Source: Mermis nigrescens (lineage: Eukaryota; Nematoda; Enoplea; Mermithida; Mermithidae). Taken from it: a stretch of DNA of 64,000 bases. The notes below the pieces were generated by a model. That model made no database searches and was not told the DNA's origin. It saw only the letters and a list, made by a program, of their open reading frames with translations. Positions 10,976-21,400 of the stretch are shown here, piece by piece. Location of the stretch: NCBI GenBank assembly GCA_036768485.1, contig JAVLUZ010000154.1, positions 26,277,637 through 26,341,636 on the forward strand, read 5' to 3'. The position numbers and the translations under genes are program-made. Positions within the stretch are counted from its first letter, which is position 1. Every line of letters begins with the position of its first letter.

Positions 10976-11203
10976 TTTCTAAAGGAGAATTTGCGCGATC
11001 AAGCGGAAAAGACGATCAAAATTTTGAAATATTTCAGTCGCGATGCCGTCATTCGTTCAAAAGTGAACATCCAGGACTTGTATTTGTTTCAATTATCCGA
11101 AATCGACAAATCGAGCGGCGGTTCTGTTTCGAATAAGATGTGGTACGCGAAAAGTTCGCTGATATGCCTTCATTCTAAATACATATTATCATACATTAAT
11201 TAA
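10976..11203 (+). CDS. Terminal exon of the same unidentified host gene
   Basis: The open segment follows the acceptor TTTTTAG at 10,969-10,975 in phase 0 with the exon ending 10,017, and ends at a TAA (11,201-11,203). It encodes 75 residues beginning FLKENLRDQAEKTIKILKY, with a helical, charged character like the preceding exon. An ATTAAA hexamer at about 11,231 could serve as a polyadenylation signal. A family-B MITE follows 66 bp after the stop. No homology is recognised. A single gene spanning both exons is inferred from matching phase, orientation and composition. Confidence 0.5.
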   Translation, partial: FLKENLRDQAEKTIKILKYFSRDAVIRSKVNIQDLYLFQLSEIDKSSGGSVSNKMWYAKSSLICLHSKYILSYIN

Positions 11204-11269
11204 CTGCCGTGAATCGATTACAAAAGCGAATTAAATACTGTATGGAAAGGACCATACATATAACAGGGG

Positions 11270-11469
11270 CATAGGTGGGCAGCACCTAAATTCTGGGGGT
11301 GTGCGCGCAAGATTTTTCAAAGGTCAAAAAATGATCGTAAAAATAATGGTATGGCGAAAAAACACAATTTTTCAACGTTTCTCATCGAGCACTATCCATT
11401 GGCATCAAAAAATTGCAAAAAAAAAACAATCGGCCTTCTGGGGTGTGCATACCTCCACGCCCACGTGTG
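11270..11469 (-). mobile_element. Family-B hAT-type MITE, 200 bp
   Basis: Reverse orientation: the left end CATAGGTGGGCAG and right end GCCCACGTGTG are the family termini swapped. Flanks AACAGGGG (11,262-11,269) and AGCAGGGG (11,470-11,477) match at 7 of 8 positions. It contains the family core GCACTATCCATTGGCATC. Confidence 0.88.
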
Positions 11470-11477
11470 AGCAGGGG

Positions 11478-13840
11478 GTTCAGAGCATCCTTCCCACTCA
11501 AAGTTGGACGTCTCCCCATCATACATGCACAAGGTCAAAAGCTCTGGGAGGGTGGTGGTAAGCCGGGTTTCCTGGGGGGTACATGATTATTTTTTTAGTC
11601 TTTTGTGACTCCGTGTCCCTATTGCTAACGTTAAAGTCGAATATATGTTGTCATGTGTGTCATTGAAAAACTCGTCGTCTTTTTTTATCGAAAGTTGCAT
11701 CCTTTTGTGTGTTTTTTCCCGGACGTTGCAATAAATGCTTTGATCTTAATCTTCGATCTAATGTCAAATTTTGATGCTTAATCGTTTTATTTCATTCTTA
11801 TTGGGTATTTATGGTTAATTTTGCATGAAAAGAATAATGATAAGGGCGATTTAATGACCTGCACATCAAAAATATACAAAACAATGGAAGAAAATTGTCT
11901 GGTTGAATTAATTTGACAGTCTACTACTCGAAAAATTAGTACATGTACCTGAAACTTACTGTTAGATGTCATTCAATGCTTTTTCAAGGTTCGAGCAACA
12001 GGTTTAGTCCAAAAACGGCTTGAGGGAGGGCTTATGCTTAGGAACGTAGCTAGCCTTCTGCATTGGGGATTACAATTTTGAAGTCAAATATCTCAACAAA
12101 TACTCGTAGATAGACAAAATTAATGGTATATTTGGGCGTTTTTCAGCGAGCTCTAATTAGAGGAGAAATGATTCTAAAAAAATAAGAAATTTAGTCTGAA
12201 AGCGCTCGAAAATTTTGAACCTATCAGCTCAAAAGCATGCTAAAATCTATTCTAACGGTCTCTCTAATACACTACAAGAACTTTCAATTTTTTACTTTGG
12301 GAACCTTTACGAAAAATACTGGTACTTTCAAAATTTTTGGGAGACTAGTCCCCTTCTACCCCTCTTCACAGCTACGGGCCTGGGTATGCCTTCCAAAAGT
12401 CCTGGTAGGGAAGATACCTTCCATACACCCCAGTGTGCATGTGTGCTCCCATCCCTTTCAGTCAGATAATTTTTGACCCCCATTTTTCTGGTTTTTTTTA
12501 GGTTTTTGCCATTTTTCTCTAAATATAGGACTCACCCCCTAAAAATGGCCGATGACCTTTCGAAATTTTGAGCCATTACATTTATTGAAAGGACGATAAA
12601 TCTCGCAAAATGTTTTTCCGAAATGGCCTTACAGTACTCGTTTTTCTGAAATTTTGTAAAAGATAATTCCTCTCTCACCCCTCCCTGTGCCCTTGTGTTT
12701 AATTAAAGTAGTCCTTACGGTGTTCTATTTTTTATCTATTTCTTATAGCTAACAAAAACTGAAAACTCCGACTGACCCTTTTCAGATTTGGCCGACCCTC
12801 CTCCAGAGGCCTGACCCGCTTTGCTTCTATGGTTTGCATTCGTTACCTACTAAAATCCTTCTTGCATACACGCCGTCGTTTATTTTTTTCGATTCAGACA
12901 ATATTTAGCTAAAATGATTTGCAGCCTTTCTTCTTGGGACGAAAACAGATCGAAAACGAACATTTGGGATAATTCAGACTCTTATGCACTTCTGCAAATA
13001 AAGCTTTGAATTAAGCTCGTAATTTGTTGATGTATTTAGGTCAATTGATTTCAAGCGTTGATTGCGTCGGACGATTTCGATTCAGCCAGCCATCGATTGA
13101 ATTGATTAGCTGATATGCATTTAAAGATTCTGCAACGCTCGTTGATCAATAAAATCGTACTTTGTTTATTTGTACATGAGCAACTTTACGGGCGTTTAAT
13201 TAAATTAGGCACCTTATCAGCGTACACAAACGGCATGTGAATTCTGGGGGAAAGGAAGTGAGTTCCACAATTATCGTACATTACTCGTACATAATATATG
13301 TAGACTGCTTTTTCTGGTTAGAAATTGTTTTTTTACATGTACATGCCGGAAATTTATTTGATGGATTTCAAGAATTGGCTGAAAGTCCATTAGAAATATA
13401 AAATCGTTTTAAAATTTAAAAAAATGCAGTTCATTGTAATTTTCGTTATTAGTTTATTGAATAGGTACACACTATGTACATATGTACAAACATCTAAGCG
13501 AACAGCCATTTGCCGCATGAATGGTACAGAAGCCCACAAAAAGACTCAAAAGAGCAAAAGAACCCGACTCAGCGACCGAAGCGGATGGTCGGTTCTCGAG
13601 CAAGCACTACCTTGCTTAATCGGGTAAAAACCAATTGAGACTGATGAATCGATAATATGGAACAGCATTAAAACATACTTGCACGGGTTTGAAAGCGCGC
13701 GCTGTTCCATCTTTTCGAATGCTATAAACGTGCACAGCGAATCTATTATGACTTGTGTGGGATATCGACTATTTAATCAACACGTGTATTCTGCTGATGA
13801 CGTCATGTTGTGAAATGCGGCTTACGCATGCTATTGTAAT
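11478..13840. other. 2.4 kb without a recognised gene
   Basis: At 12,236-12,345 there is a fragment (ATGCTAAAATCTATTC, then AAAATACTGGTACTT) that matches the reverse complement of about 30,620-30,725, so it is a dispersed repeat. An AATAAA lies near 13,149. A short basic ORF at 13,424-13,627 is unsupported. I see nothing else. Confidence 0.4.
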
Positions 13841-13844
13841 AGAA

Positions 13845-14040
13845 GGTAGCGTCCCGGGTCGCCGACAAATAGTATAAAAATAGATCTGTCAATCAAAAAA
13901 TTCCTGAGTGACCGACAGTACCTACTGGCCGACTGTTCCGAGTGGCCGTCAGTCCCGGATAGCCGACTGTACCGGGTGGCCGACAGTCCCGGGTGGCCGA
14001 CTGTACCGGGTGGCCGACACTGTACCGGGTGATCGATATA
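13845..14040 (+). repeat. GGCCGACAGTCCCGGGT minisatellite
   Basis: About seven imperfect units of 17-18 bp, each like GTGGCCGACWGTACCGG. The left shoulder (CGACAAATAGTATAAAAATA, then AATCAAAAAATTCC) is the reverse complement of 39,680-39,770, where GTCGGTCACCCGGG units occur. Another single unit lies at about 38,500. The two loci are therefore inverted copies of one repeat family. Confidence 0.85.
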
Positions 14041-14230
14041 TATGGCATAAAAATTCCCCAATGACCCGGTTTTACGATTACTATGGATATATGTATGTAT
14101 GTATATGCATGTACATTTTTTCAAAATCGAAATACGTAATTTTTTCTTTCTCAGAATACCAATAAAGTTTCTCTTTCATAAATGTGAATATAAACTTATC
14201 ACATGTACCTACATATTGTTTATAAACTTA

Positions 14231-14998
14231 CTAGCAAAGAAAAATGCTCCGATGGAACAAAAAAGATGTATATACGTTGAATTGTGGATTATTAAGGATG
14301 TAAAAGGTGGGGACTAGAAAAAATCTACTTAAAGTCGCAAAATCTGCTGAAAATCACATTTTCTCTAAGCAACGCAAAAAATCGAAGTATATTCTGCGGC
14401 TAACAGATTAAAATAAATATTTAACCATAAAATGATTGAAAAAGCAGCACATTAGCTACGCAGTATGTAGCTATGGGAAATGATGTTGAGTAAACTGACA
14501 GTCTTTTCTAAGCCAATTGAATGAATGGTTTAAAACAGTGGGAAACGCGTAAGTTGACTTGATGACTTGAAACAGACTAAATGTAGGTACACTAGCACGC
14601 TCTTAACGATTGTGTGCACTAATCAATCGGCCTCTGCTTTGCTTGTTTTAATGCTCAAAACAAAATAAAACAACTTTAAATACAATACCACTTAGTTTTC
14701 TATCTATTAGGATACGAAGCTAGTCAGCGTTGCTACTTGCCAGCTATTTAAAAAAATAAACATTACAGATTCCGTTTATACACTCTTATCTGGAACTCTG
14801 AACATAATTTAAAAAAGACGTTTTAGAGGCCGCAGAATATACTTCGATTTTTAGCGTTGCTTAGAGAAAGTGTGATTTTTAGCAGATTTTGCTACTTTAA
14901 GTAGATTTTTCCTAGTCCCCACCTTTTACATCCTTAGTAATCCTCAATTCCAAATATATTCATCTTTTTTGTTCCATCGGAGCATTTTTCTTTGCTAG
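14231..14998. mobile_element. Long-TIR non-autonomous element, copy 1 (768 bp)
   Basis: Begins CTAGCAAAGAAAAATGC and ends with its inverse. The inverted repeats extend about 180 bp (GATGTAAAAGGTGGGGACTA, AAGCAACGC, TATATTCTGCGGC in both arms). It is flanked by TA on both sides, as for Tc1/mariner-type elements. The centre is AT-rich and non-coding. The second copy is at 34,264-35,024. Confidence 0.88.
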
Positions 14999-15014
14999 TA
15001 CACTACTTTTAATT

Positions 15015-16290
15015 AGCGTGATTCCAGTACACCAAAAAAAATAAATAACACATGTCAACCACTTTACGCCACTGTTATGTGCAAACAAACTGGCGTATCA
15101 CATTTGGTTTCTGGTTCATTTTTAGACTTGAGATTATGTCCAGACTCATAACCATACGTGGGCAGCAAGAAAATTCTGGGGGTGCAAGATTTTTTTGAAG
15201 GTCGAAAAATGGCCTTAAAAATGGTGGTATGGCGATAAAAACACCATTTTTCGACGTTTCTCATCAAGCACTATCCATTGGCATCAAAAAATTGCGGAAA
15301 AAACGAAAAAAATTTTCAAAAATTGAATTCTGGGGGGTATTTTGATTTCTGGGGGGTATTTTGGTTTCTGGGGGGGTGCATACCCCTCCCAAACCCCCAC
15401 GCCCAGGTGTGCTCATAACCCAAAACTTGACAGAAAAAACAAGACAAAAACACGTTTAACTCCCCCATTTTTTTGACTTTACACCTCCCGAAAAAGCTAA
15501 ATACTGATGTAAACTAACGCAATTCGCTGTGACGCGTACCCCTTAGAAAGTACTTTATTTTTATCCTATTCGACCTCGCCCGACTTCTGAACAGAGAAGG
15601 TGGCGAACAAAAAATGCACAGACGCGTATTTTCCACTGTCCACCACATTGTAAACTTTAAAAATCTGAACCTAACGCCCTATTGAATGTAAATATATTCG
15701 GTTCGGGCCAGTTTGTTGCCCTTTGATTGTAGTACGTTTGTATGTTCCAAACTTATGTTCCGCAAAATATTTGAAATGATTAACCAATAAAAAACACAAA
15801 AAACCCTGTTTTTTGCGCCCACTTTACACTCTCAGATTTCGAACTTTACACCCCATAAACAACTCAATATTAAGTTTTTTTGAACGCAGCTTGCTTCGAC
15901 ATGTAGCCATTAGAAGTTACTTTATTTCTGTTTTATTCAATTCATCCCAACTCATAACCGAAAAAGTTTGCAGAGAAATCTTGGGCAAAATCTGTTTTTT
16001 TACTCATCCACTAGAGTGTAAAGTTTAAAAGCCTGGTATTAACTGCGTATTGATTGTAGAAAAGTTTGCTGGTAAGCACAAGATAGCCCTTGATCCGCAG
16101 TATATGTCTGTCAGAACAAATTTCCTAAAACTCATAACCGGAGTTGTTTGCAGACATAAACAAGTCGAAAACTCGGCCAAAATGTGTCTTTCCACCCCCA
16201 GATTTTTGCACTCTTCACACTCCCATTCGAGGACTGAGGCGAAATTTAAAAAACAAAAAAGTGCTATCTGCAGAACCTAAATAGATGAAT
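15015..16290 (+). repeat. Dispersed degenerate repeat, paralogue of 36,860-37,820
   Basis: Collinear blocks are shared with 36,860-37,820: AACTGGCGTATCACATTTG-like, AGAAAAAACAAGACA, GACTTTACAC, CCCGACTTCTGAAC-like, GGTGGCGAACAAAAAA, CCAGATTTT and AACAAAAAAGTG. Both contain repeated TTTACAC/GTGTAAA half-sites. The only large difference is the MITE at 15,153-15,411, absent from the paralogue. The small ORFs here are not conserved between copies. Confidence 0.8.
15153..15411 (-). mobile_element. Family-B hAT-type MITE, 259 bp
   Basis: The left end CATACGTGGGCAGCAAG and right end GCCCAGGTGTG are flanked by a perfect 8-bp duplication CTCATAAC (15,145-15,152 and 15,412-15,419). The related uninterrupted site at about 36,975 reads CTCGTAAC once, an empty-site paralogue that confirms the boundaries. 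Confidence 0.95.
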
Positions 16291-16340
16291 AAGTCAAATG
16301 AAGTGCATGGTTTTGCCAAGAGAATTAAAAAATGAAAAAA

Positions 16341-16425
16341 GTCAGCTTCAGAAGATTCGAACCATCATTCTTTCTCTTAAGACCGCATCCGAGAACGGAG
16401 TTGTCAACCACTGCGCCAACTCGAC
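16341..16425 (-). tRNA. tRNA-like sequence, probably pseudogene or SINE head
   Basis: On the minus strand an A-box-like TTGGCGCAGTGGTTG and a B-box-like GGTTCGAATC are spaced as in a tRNA gene, and a T6 run follows (a pol III-type terminator). Acceptor and T-stem pairing is poor, so I cannot assign an isotype and doubt it is a functional tRNA. Confidence 0.3.
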
Positions 16426-16431
16426 ATATTC

Positions 16432-16718
16432 ATAGGCGTAGCCAGGATTTTTTCCTAGGGTAGGCACATTCAGTTAACATACAAAAAGTCTGCACATACT
16501 AAAGGACTACATATGTATAAGTGTGAATGTAACAAATTCCTGACAATTAGCAATAAAAATTTGCTAGAAAACAAAAAAGCTATAAATCTTGAATTGCTTA
16601 GTCAATACAGAATTTTATCCCTACTAATCGCATATGATTCTCAGTCCAACCGCCCAAAAAATGAATAGTCAATTTTCAGACACTATCATTTGCTACCTAC
16701 CTTGAAATCGAACAAATG
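16432..16718 (+). mobile_element. Left end of a family-D element, cut by the LTR element
   Basis: It begins CATAGGCGTAGCCAGG, the family-D terminus seen at 49,055 and 50,325. No matching right end was found. The LTR retrotransposon inserted downstream at 16,718. The remaining sequence is AT-rich and non-coding. Confidence 0.5.
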
Positions 16719-17949
16719 TGTAGATAGTGTATCTACACGCGTTTCGCGTTATCGAGCGGAACGCCGTTGACCGCATCGTTTTTGGCCCAATATTCGCCTA
16801 ATTATCTTTCCCGGCGTTTCCAGCCGAAGGAGGCGAACTTTCGCTATTTAACCACCCACCTTTAGCCATGGCGCTCGGGCGCGAAAGTCCCTACGCGCCC
16901 ATTGGTCCATTGGCAAATCACGTACATACCCCGTGAGGTATGCTATGTGAGCCATCTTGTGGATATTACTATACGCCCCCTTCTTTTATCATTAAAAACA
17001 TAGGCGACATGACCGCTAATCAGGTTAAGCCTGTGTTGAGATCGGAACGCCCCTTGACTCCGCCTACGTGCGAATCTTTTTTGTTATAAGCATATTATTG
17101 ATTTGAAGATATACTGTAATTAATTTAGTGGAAGGAATCATTCTCTTGGCCGTTTTCGACGCTTGTATAGCAGCGCTCGTCTTTTTGTTTTATTCATTTC
17201 TTTTCGCCGTATCCAGCCGTTCAATTTTGTTGTTTTTTCTTGTACATAAACGTAGCATTTTTACCTGCCTTGAAGTGCATTATACTGCAGGCAGAAGGAA
17301 CGGTTTGGACGGCCCGGCCTTCGACGATTTCATAAAATATTTTATTTCGTCGTAAAATTCAAGGTGATCACATTTTACTATTTTTCGTCTTTTCTAGAAA
17401 GAATCCATTCAAGTTTCGGAACCAAAAATCATAAAAATTATTACATAATTTTTACGTTAAAATGACTGTCCGGGCTAGAGCTCTTAGTTGTTGTATTCAA
17501 TATGTATTGTGCTATTGGAACCAAAATTGAAAGTTAAAAAAAACGCCATAAGTTCACTGGCTATAATATCATTTCAGGCTTTCGCGAATTTAATATTTTA
17601 GGTCCTGAATAGGTCAACTGACCTAAGGGTTAATTTCCGGGGTTGCTTACGTACTGCTGTGTAGGATTGCTAGGGCGTAGGTACCTAATTCTCCCTAGGT
17701 ACGGACAAATCTAGGTCCGAGGAGTTTTTAGGTATTAAGTACTTTGAGGGCCAACGGGTGACACCGGGCGTACTGCCTTAACATCCTGACCAGCGCTAAG
17801 AGTAGCCAGGTACTTAAGTAATTCCCGAAGGTAATTATTTGGGTTGTTTGGGTTTGTGTTTGTGGGTTTGGTAACTATAGGGGCGGCATGCTGCCCGTTT
17901 AGCTATCGGTACCTACCTTCACAACTCCCATCAACCCATTTAATTTACA
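16719..17949 (+). repeat. 5' LTR
   Basis: 1,231 bp, TG...CA. The 5' tip is a perfect hairpin, TGTAGATA-GTG-TATCTACA, immediately followed by ACGCG-TTT-CGCGT. Against the 3' LTR I find one indel (T-run near 17,328) and two substitutions (near 17,469 and 17,561), so identity is about 99.8%. A short hydrophobic ORF at 17,128-17,355 lies inside but is not conserved in length between the LTRs. Confidence 0.97.
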
Positions 17950-17950
17950 T

Positions 17951-17968
17951 TGGTTAGTCCCACTTCAA
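17951..17968 (+). promoter_or_regulatory. Primer-binding site
   Basis: It starts TGG one base after the LTR end and reads TGGTTAGTCCCACTTCAA, the form expected for complementarity to a tRNA 3' end (CCA plus acceptor stem). I could not identify the tRNA isoacceptor from memory. Confidence 0.65.
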
Positions 17969-18403
17969 GGTTGCTCGCGACAACCGACCCGGCGCAGTCA
18001 TTATTATTAACTACCTATCTTTTTTCTTTCCAAAAATAAATTATTTTTGGCCATCTAATGATGTGTATTATTTCGCCCGTGTTTTTTGTCGTCTCGTCCG
18101 CGTCGAGGCAGTGCGCAATTAAGTTAAGCGTTCGTGGCAAATCCTTTGTGTATTTGTGGTAACGTCGCTGGTATTTTTCTATACCTAAAGGTGACTAATC
18201 CTCATTTTTCGCCACACTTATACGCCTGTCGCCCCGCTTATACTCGTAACTCTTGCTCGTTTGGCAGGTCGAATTACGTTTTCATATTACGTTTCTCGAA
18301 AAACCTCTTTCCTAAGGGGTCAGATTCGAAAAAATTTTTTTGGCTCCAAACGATAGCTGATTTTTGCCAAAATTTTCTTTTACCTCACGTTCCATTTTGA
18401 AAA
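17969..18403 (+). other. Retrotransposon 5' untranslated leader
   Basis: About 435 bp between the primer site and the gag start. It would hold packaging signals and, if ORF3 is spliced, the 5' splice site. GT dinucleotides in donor-like contexts occur (for example AAAG|GTGACT near 18,190), but I cannot choose one. Confidence 0.55.
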
Positions 18404-21400
18404 ATGGGTGGTAAGAAAATTCTTCGCACTCCCCCGGCTAAAAAATTGCCCACATCATCCCATTCGACGCGCCAAACGCAGAATCCACAAACCAGTTCTG
18501 CGACGAACGATAATAATAAATCACCTTCCCCGGCGAATAATACCTCCGTCATTCCTTCTGATGATGAATCGACAACGAATAGCGTTCCTATGGGAACCGG
18601 CAATTCAGTCGATACATCAGACGAAATTCTTTCTGACGAAACGATCGTAAATACTGATCCTAATCTTCGCACGGATAATAATAAACCCGAAGACGAAGCC
18701 GTTTTACCCACCCATACTCTTGATATGGAAAGTAACGCTTCTGAAGGACTAAATGAGGACGAAAATCGTCCAAATTCGGTCAATTCTGATCGAATTCTTT
18801 CGGCTATTCTCGAGAATATTCAGAAAATGAACTCCCAACATACGCAAGAGATGCGTCAAATTCGTGAGGAAATGAATACCCTACGTCTTACGGCTACGTT
18901 TTCTGGTCGCCCGGAGGCTACTCAGTCTCTGCGATCCCACCCTGATGAAAACGTAAGTACTAATGTTCCTATTGAATTCCCTAAACGACGTATCGAACCA
19001 TCGGATAATATCCATATAAATTCCGACACTCCCTCACCTATTTTGCGTCATCATCTTAATAAGCCTAAACCTAGAGTCGAACTCGCGTCCGAAAGGACTT
19101 TTGCGCCCATATTACCCATGAGTGAGCGTCATTCTAATGACTCCGCGCCTACCTCACGCATTTGCGAGCAGCGCGCCCAAAAACCCATACCTATGGAAAC
19201 TTTACCCAATTCTGCGCATATTTCGCAGTGGTCGTTAAACCAGCAATCTGCTGAAATCGCTCCTAATGCATCGCATTTTTCGCAGCGGCAATTAAATCAG
19301 TTAGCTCCTGAGTTTGTGCCTAACTCTGCGAGTAATGTGTCTCATTCATCCCTGAAACCGCCGCCCTTGCATTATTTTCCTCCTAATGCGGAATGCGCGC
19401 CTATGCAACACGCTTCGCAGCAAGTGAGTGATAATTTTTCGGCGCAAGATAATTTATTAAATCCTAATAACGAACCCATACCTATCGACGACACCGTAAA
19501 TTCCCAACCCCCGAGCCAGCGTCGTGTTACGTTCTCGGATGAGGACTCTAATCATTCGCATCATGAATCTTCGCATCGTGAACATTCGCATCGCGAACAT
19601 TCGCATCGCTCGCATCGTCACTGCAGCTCGCGTCGTCATCGCCATAATTCTGATTCATCATCATCGTCAACTGAAGTTTCATCTTTTGCTGATGCAGTAA
19701 ATCGTGCACCGTTTTTACAGCAAATGCAAATCGCAGTCGCTAGTCGAAAAACCTTTCAAGGCGAAAAAACGGACATACGAAAATTTTTTGCATTATTTGA
19801 ACAACTGGCAAAAGTGTACAAAATTGACAAAGCGGAAAGAGCTGAATTTGTCTCTTCATTTTTTGACGACTATGCCCTAAACTTATACGAATCCCTACCC
19901 TCGGATATTCGAACCTCCTATACCAAAACTAAGTATGCTATGATCGCTGAGTTTCGTCCCCTCGATCAAGATACTTTAATGGACCGTTTCCTTGAGCGCA
20001 AGCAACAGCCTAATGAGTCTGTCCAAGCATATTTTCTTGCGATTCATCGAGAGCTAAAGCGCGCAGAACCTGATCTTGAGGTTGATTCCCCACGTTTTAA
20101 TAAGATGCTTAGGTATCAATTAAAACGCGGCCTGTTTCCCGAAATTTCAACAGCAGCCTATCAGCGCGCGCCTGAAGCCCTTTTGCATGAATTTTTGCAT
20201 AATGCTAAGTGTGCCGAGTATGCTAATCGTCAACTCACAGAGCAAAAAGCTCCAACTCCTTATGTATCGGCGATAGCTACCCCTACTGGCGGCCCATTGT
20301 CTAAGGACCCTGCATTTCACGTGAGTAATGTCGAATCTGATCGCTCGCGCACTAAAACTTTCAGTCGCTCAAAACGCCCTGCAAATGAAGAAGCAGCGCA
20401 AAAATTTTGCACGTTTTGTAAACGCGCGGGTCACACGCATGAAGAATGTTTCCAGCGATTAAGGCAACGCAAAGCAGAGCAGAATGCGCAACTACAGAGA
20501 AGCGATTCCACCATGCGTCAGCGTAGTCAGTCGCGTTCCTGGAATAATCGTAATCGCTCATCGTCGCGTCATAATCATAATAATCGCCAATCATCTAAGA
20601 CTAGATACCGCGATCAAAGCCAAAATCGCCAATCTACTTCCCAAAACTCGGACGCACGTTTTGATTCGAGACGTTCGCGCCCAATGTTTCGGCAAAATTA
20701 TAATGATTCCGCGCCACATTATCGTCAAAATTTTCAAAATCAGCGCTACGATAATCGTACCCCACGTTCTGACTATCGCCAATCTTACCCATACGTGACT
20801 TACCCGCCAGAACCACGTAATACGTTTTATAACTCATCGTATCGTTCTGCGCCACAACAGTATCCCCCTAACGTCACGCACATAGCGGATTACCATCCCA
20901 ATGGAGCCTTACCCCCTCCACAACCGCCCTTTTTGTCCAAAAATGACGTAAACACGGTTACCTCAAACGTACCTGAGGCTAAAAAGCGTGAAGAAAGTTT
21001 TGCGTCCCAAGATTTTTTGGAAGAGTACGAAAGATTGCAGCGAAGACTTGCAGTCTATGAAAAATTGGCAACATCCCCTACCCTAAATAAGGATTTTGAA
21101 ACTCCGATTGTCAGTCATGCAGGTACCAATTTACCCACCATCTTGGCTGAAATCCATGGTGTTAAACTCCCGGCACTAATTGATACTGGCTCGCAGGTCA
21201 CTATGATGACTACGGCCGCATTTTTGAGACTTGGTTTCAAACTACCCCCGAAACAGACTTCTAACATAGTGCACGGTGTAGGTAACATGACAGCAGTCGT
21301 TCGTTTCAAATTCAATATGACCATAACTATCGCTGATTATACTACCTCCGCGTTAGTTTCCATAATTGATGACTTGCCAGAAGACTTGCTTCTTGGCTTT

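Noticed and set aside
16341..16425. Functional class II tRNA gene
   Set aside because: Length and box motifs fit, but stem pairing is too poor for a working tRNA; kept only as tRNA-like.
17128..17355. Hydrophobic 75-codon ORF inside the 5' LTR (longer version at 29,499-29,837 in the 3' LTR)
   Set aside because: One indel between the LTRs changes its length and C-terminus, and it needs a non-ATG start. Chance is more likely than a conserved LTR-encoded membrane protein.
18385..18783. 132-codon antisense ORF opposite gag, and similar antisense ORFs along the retroelement
   Set aside because: Explained by the biased codon composition of the sense ORFs. No independent motif.
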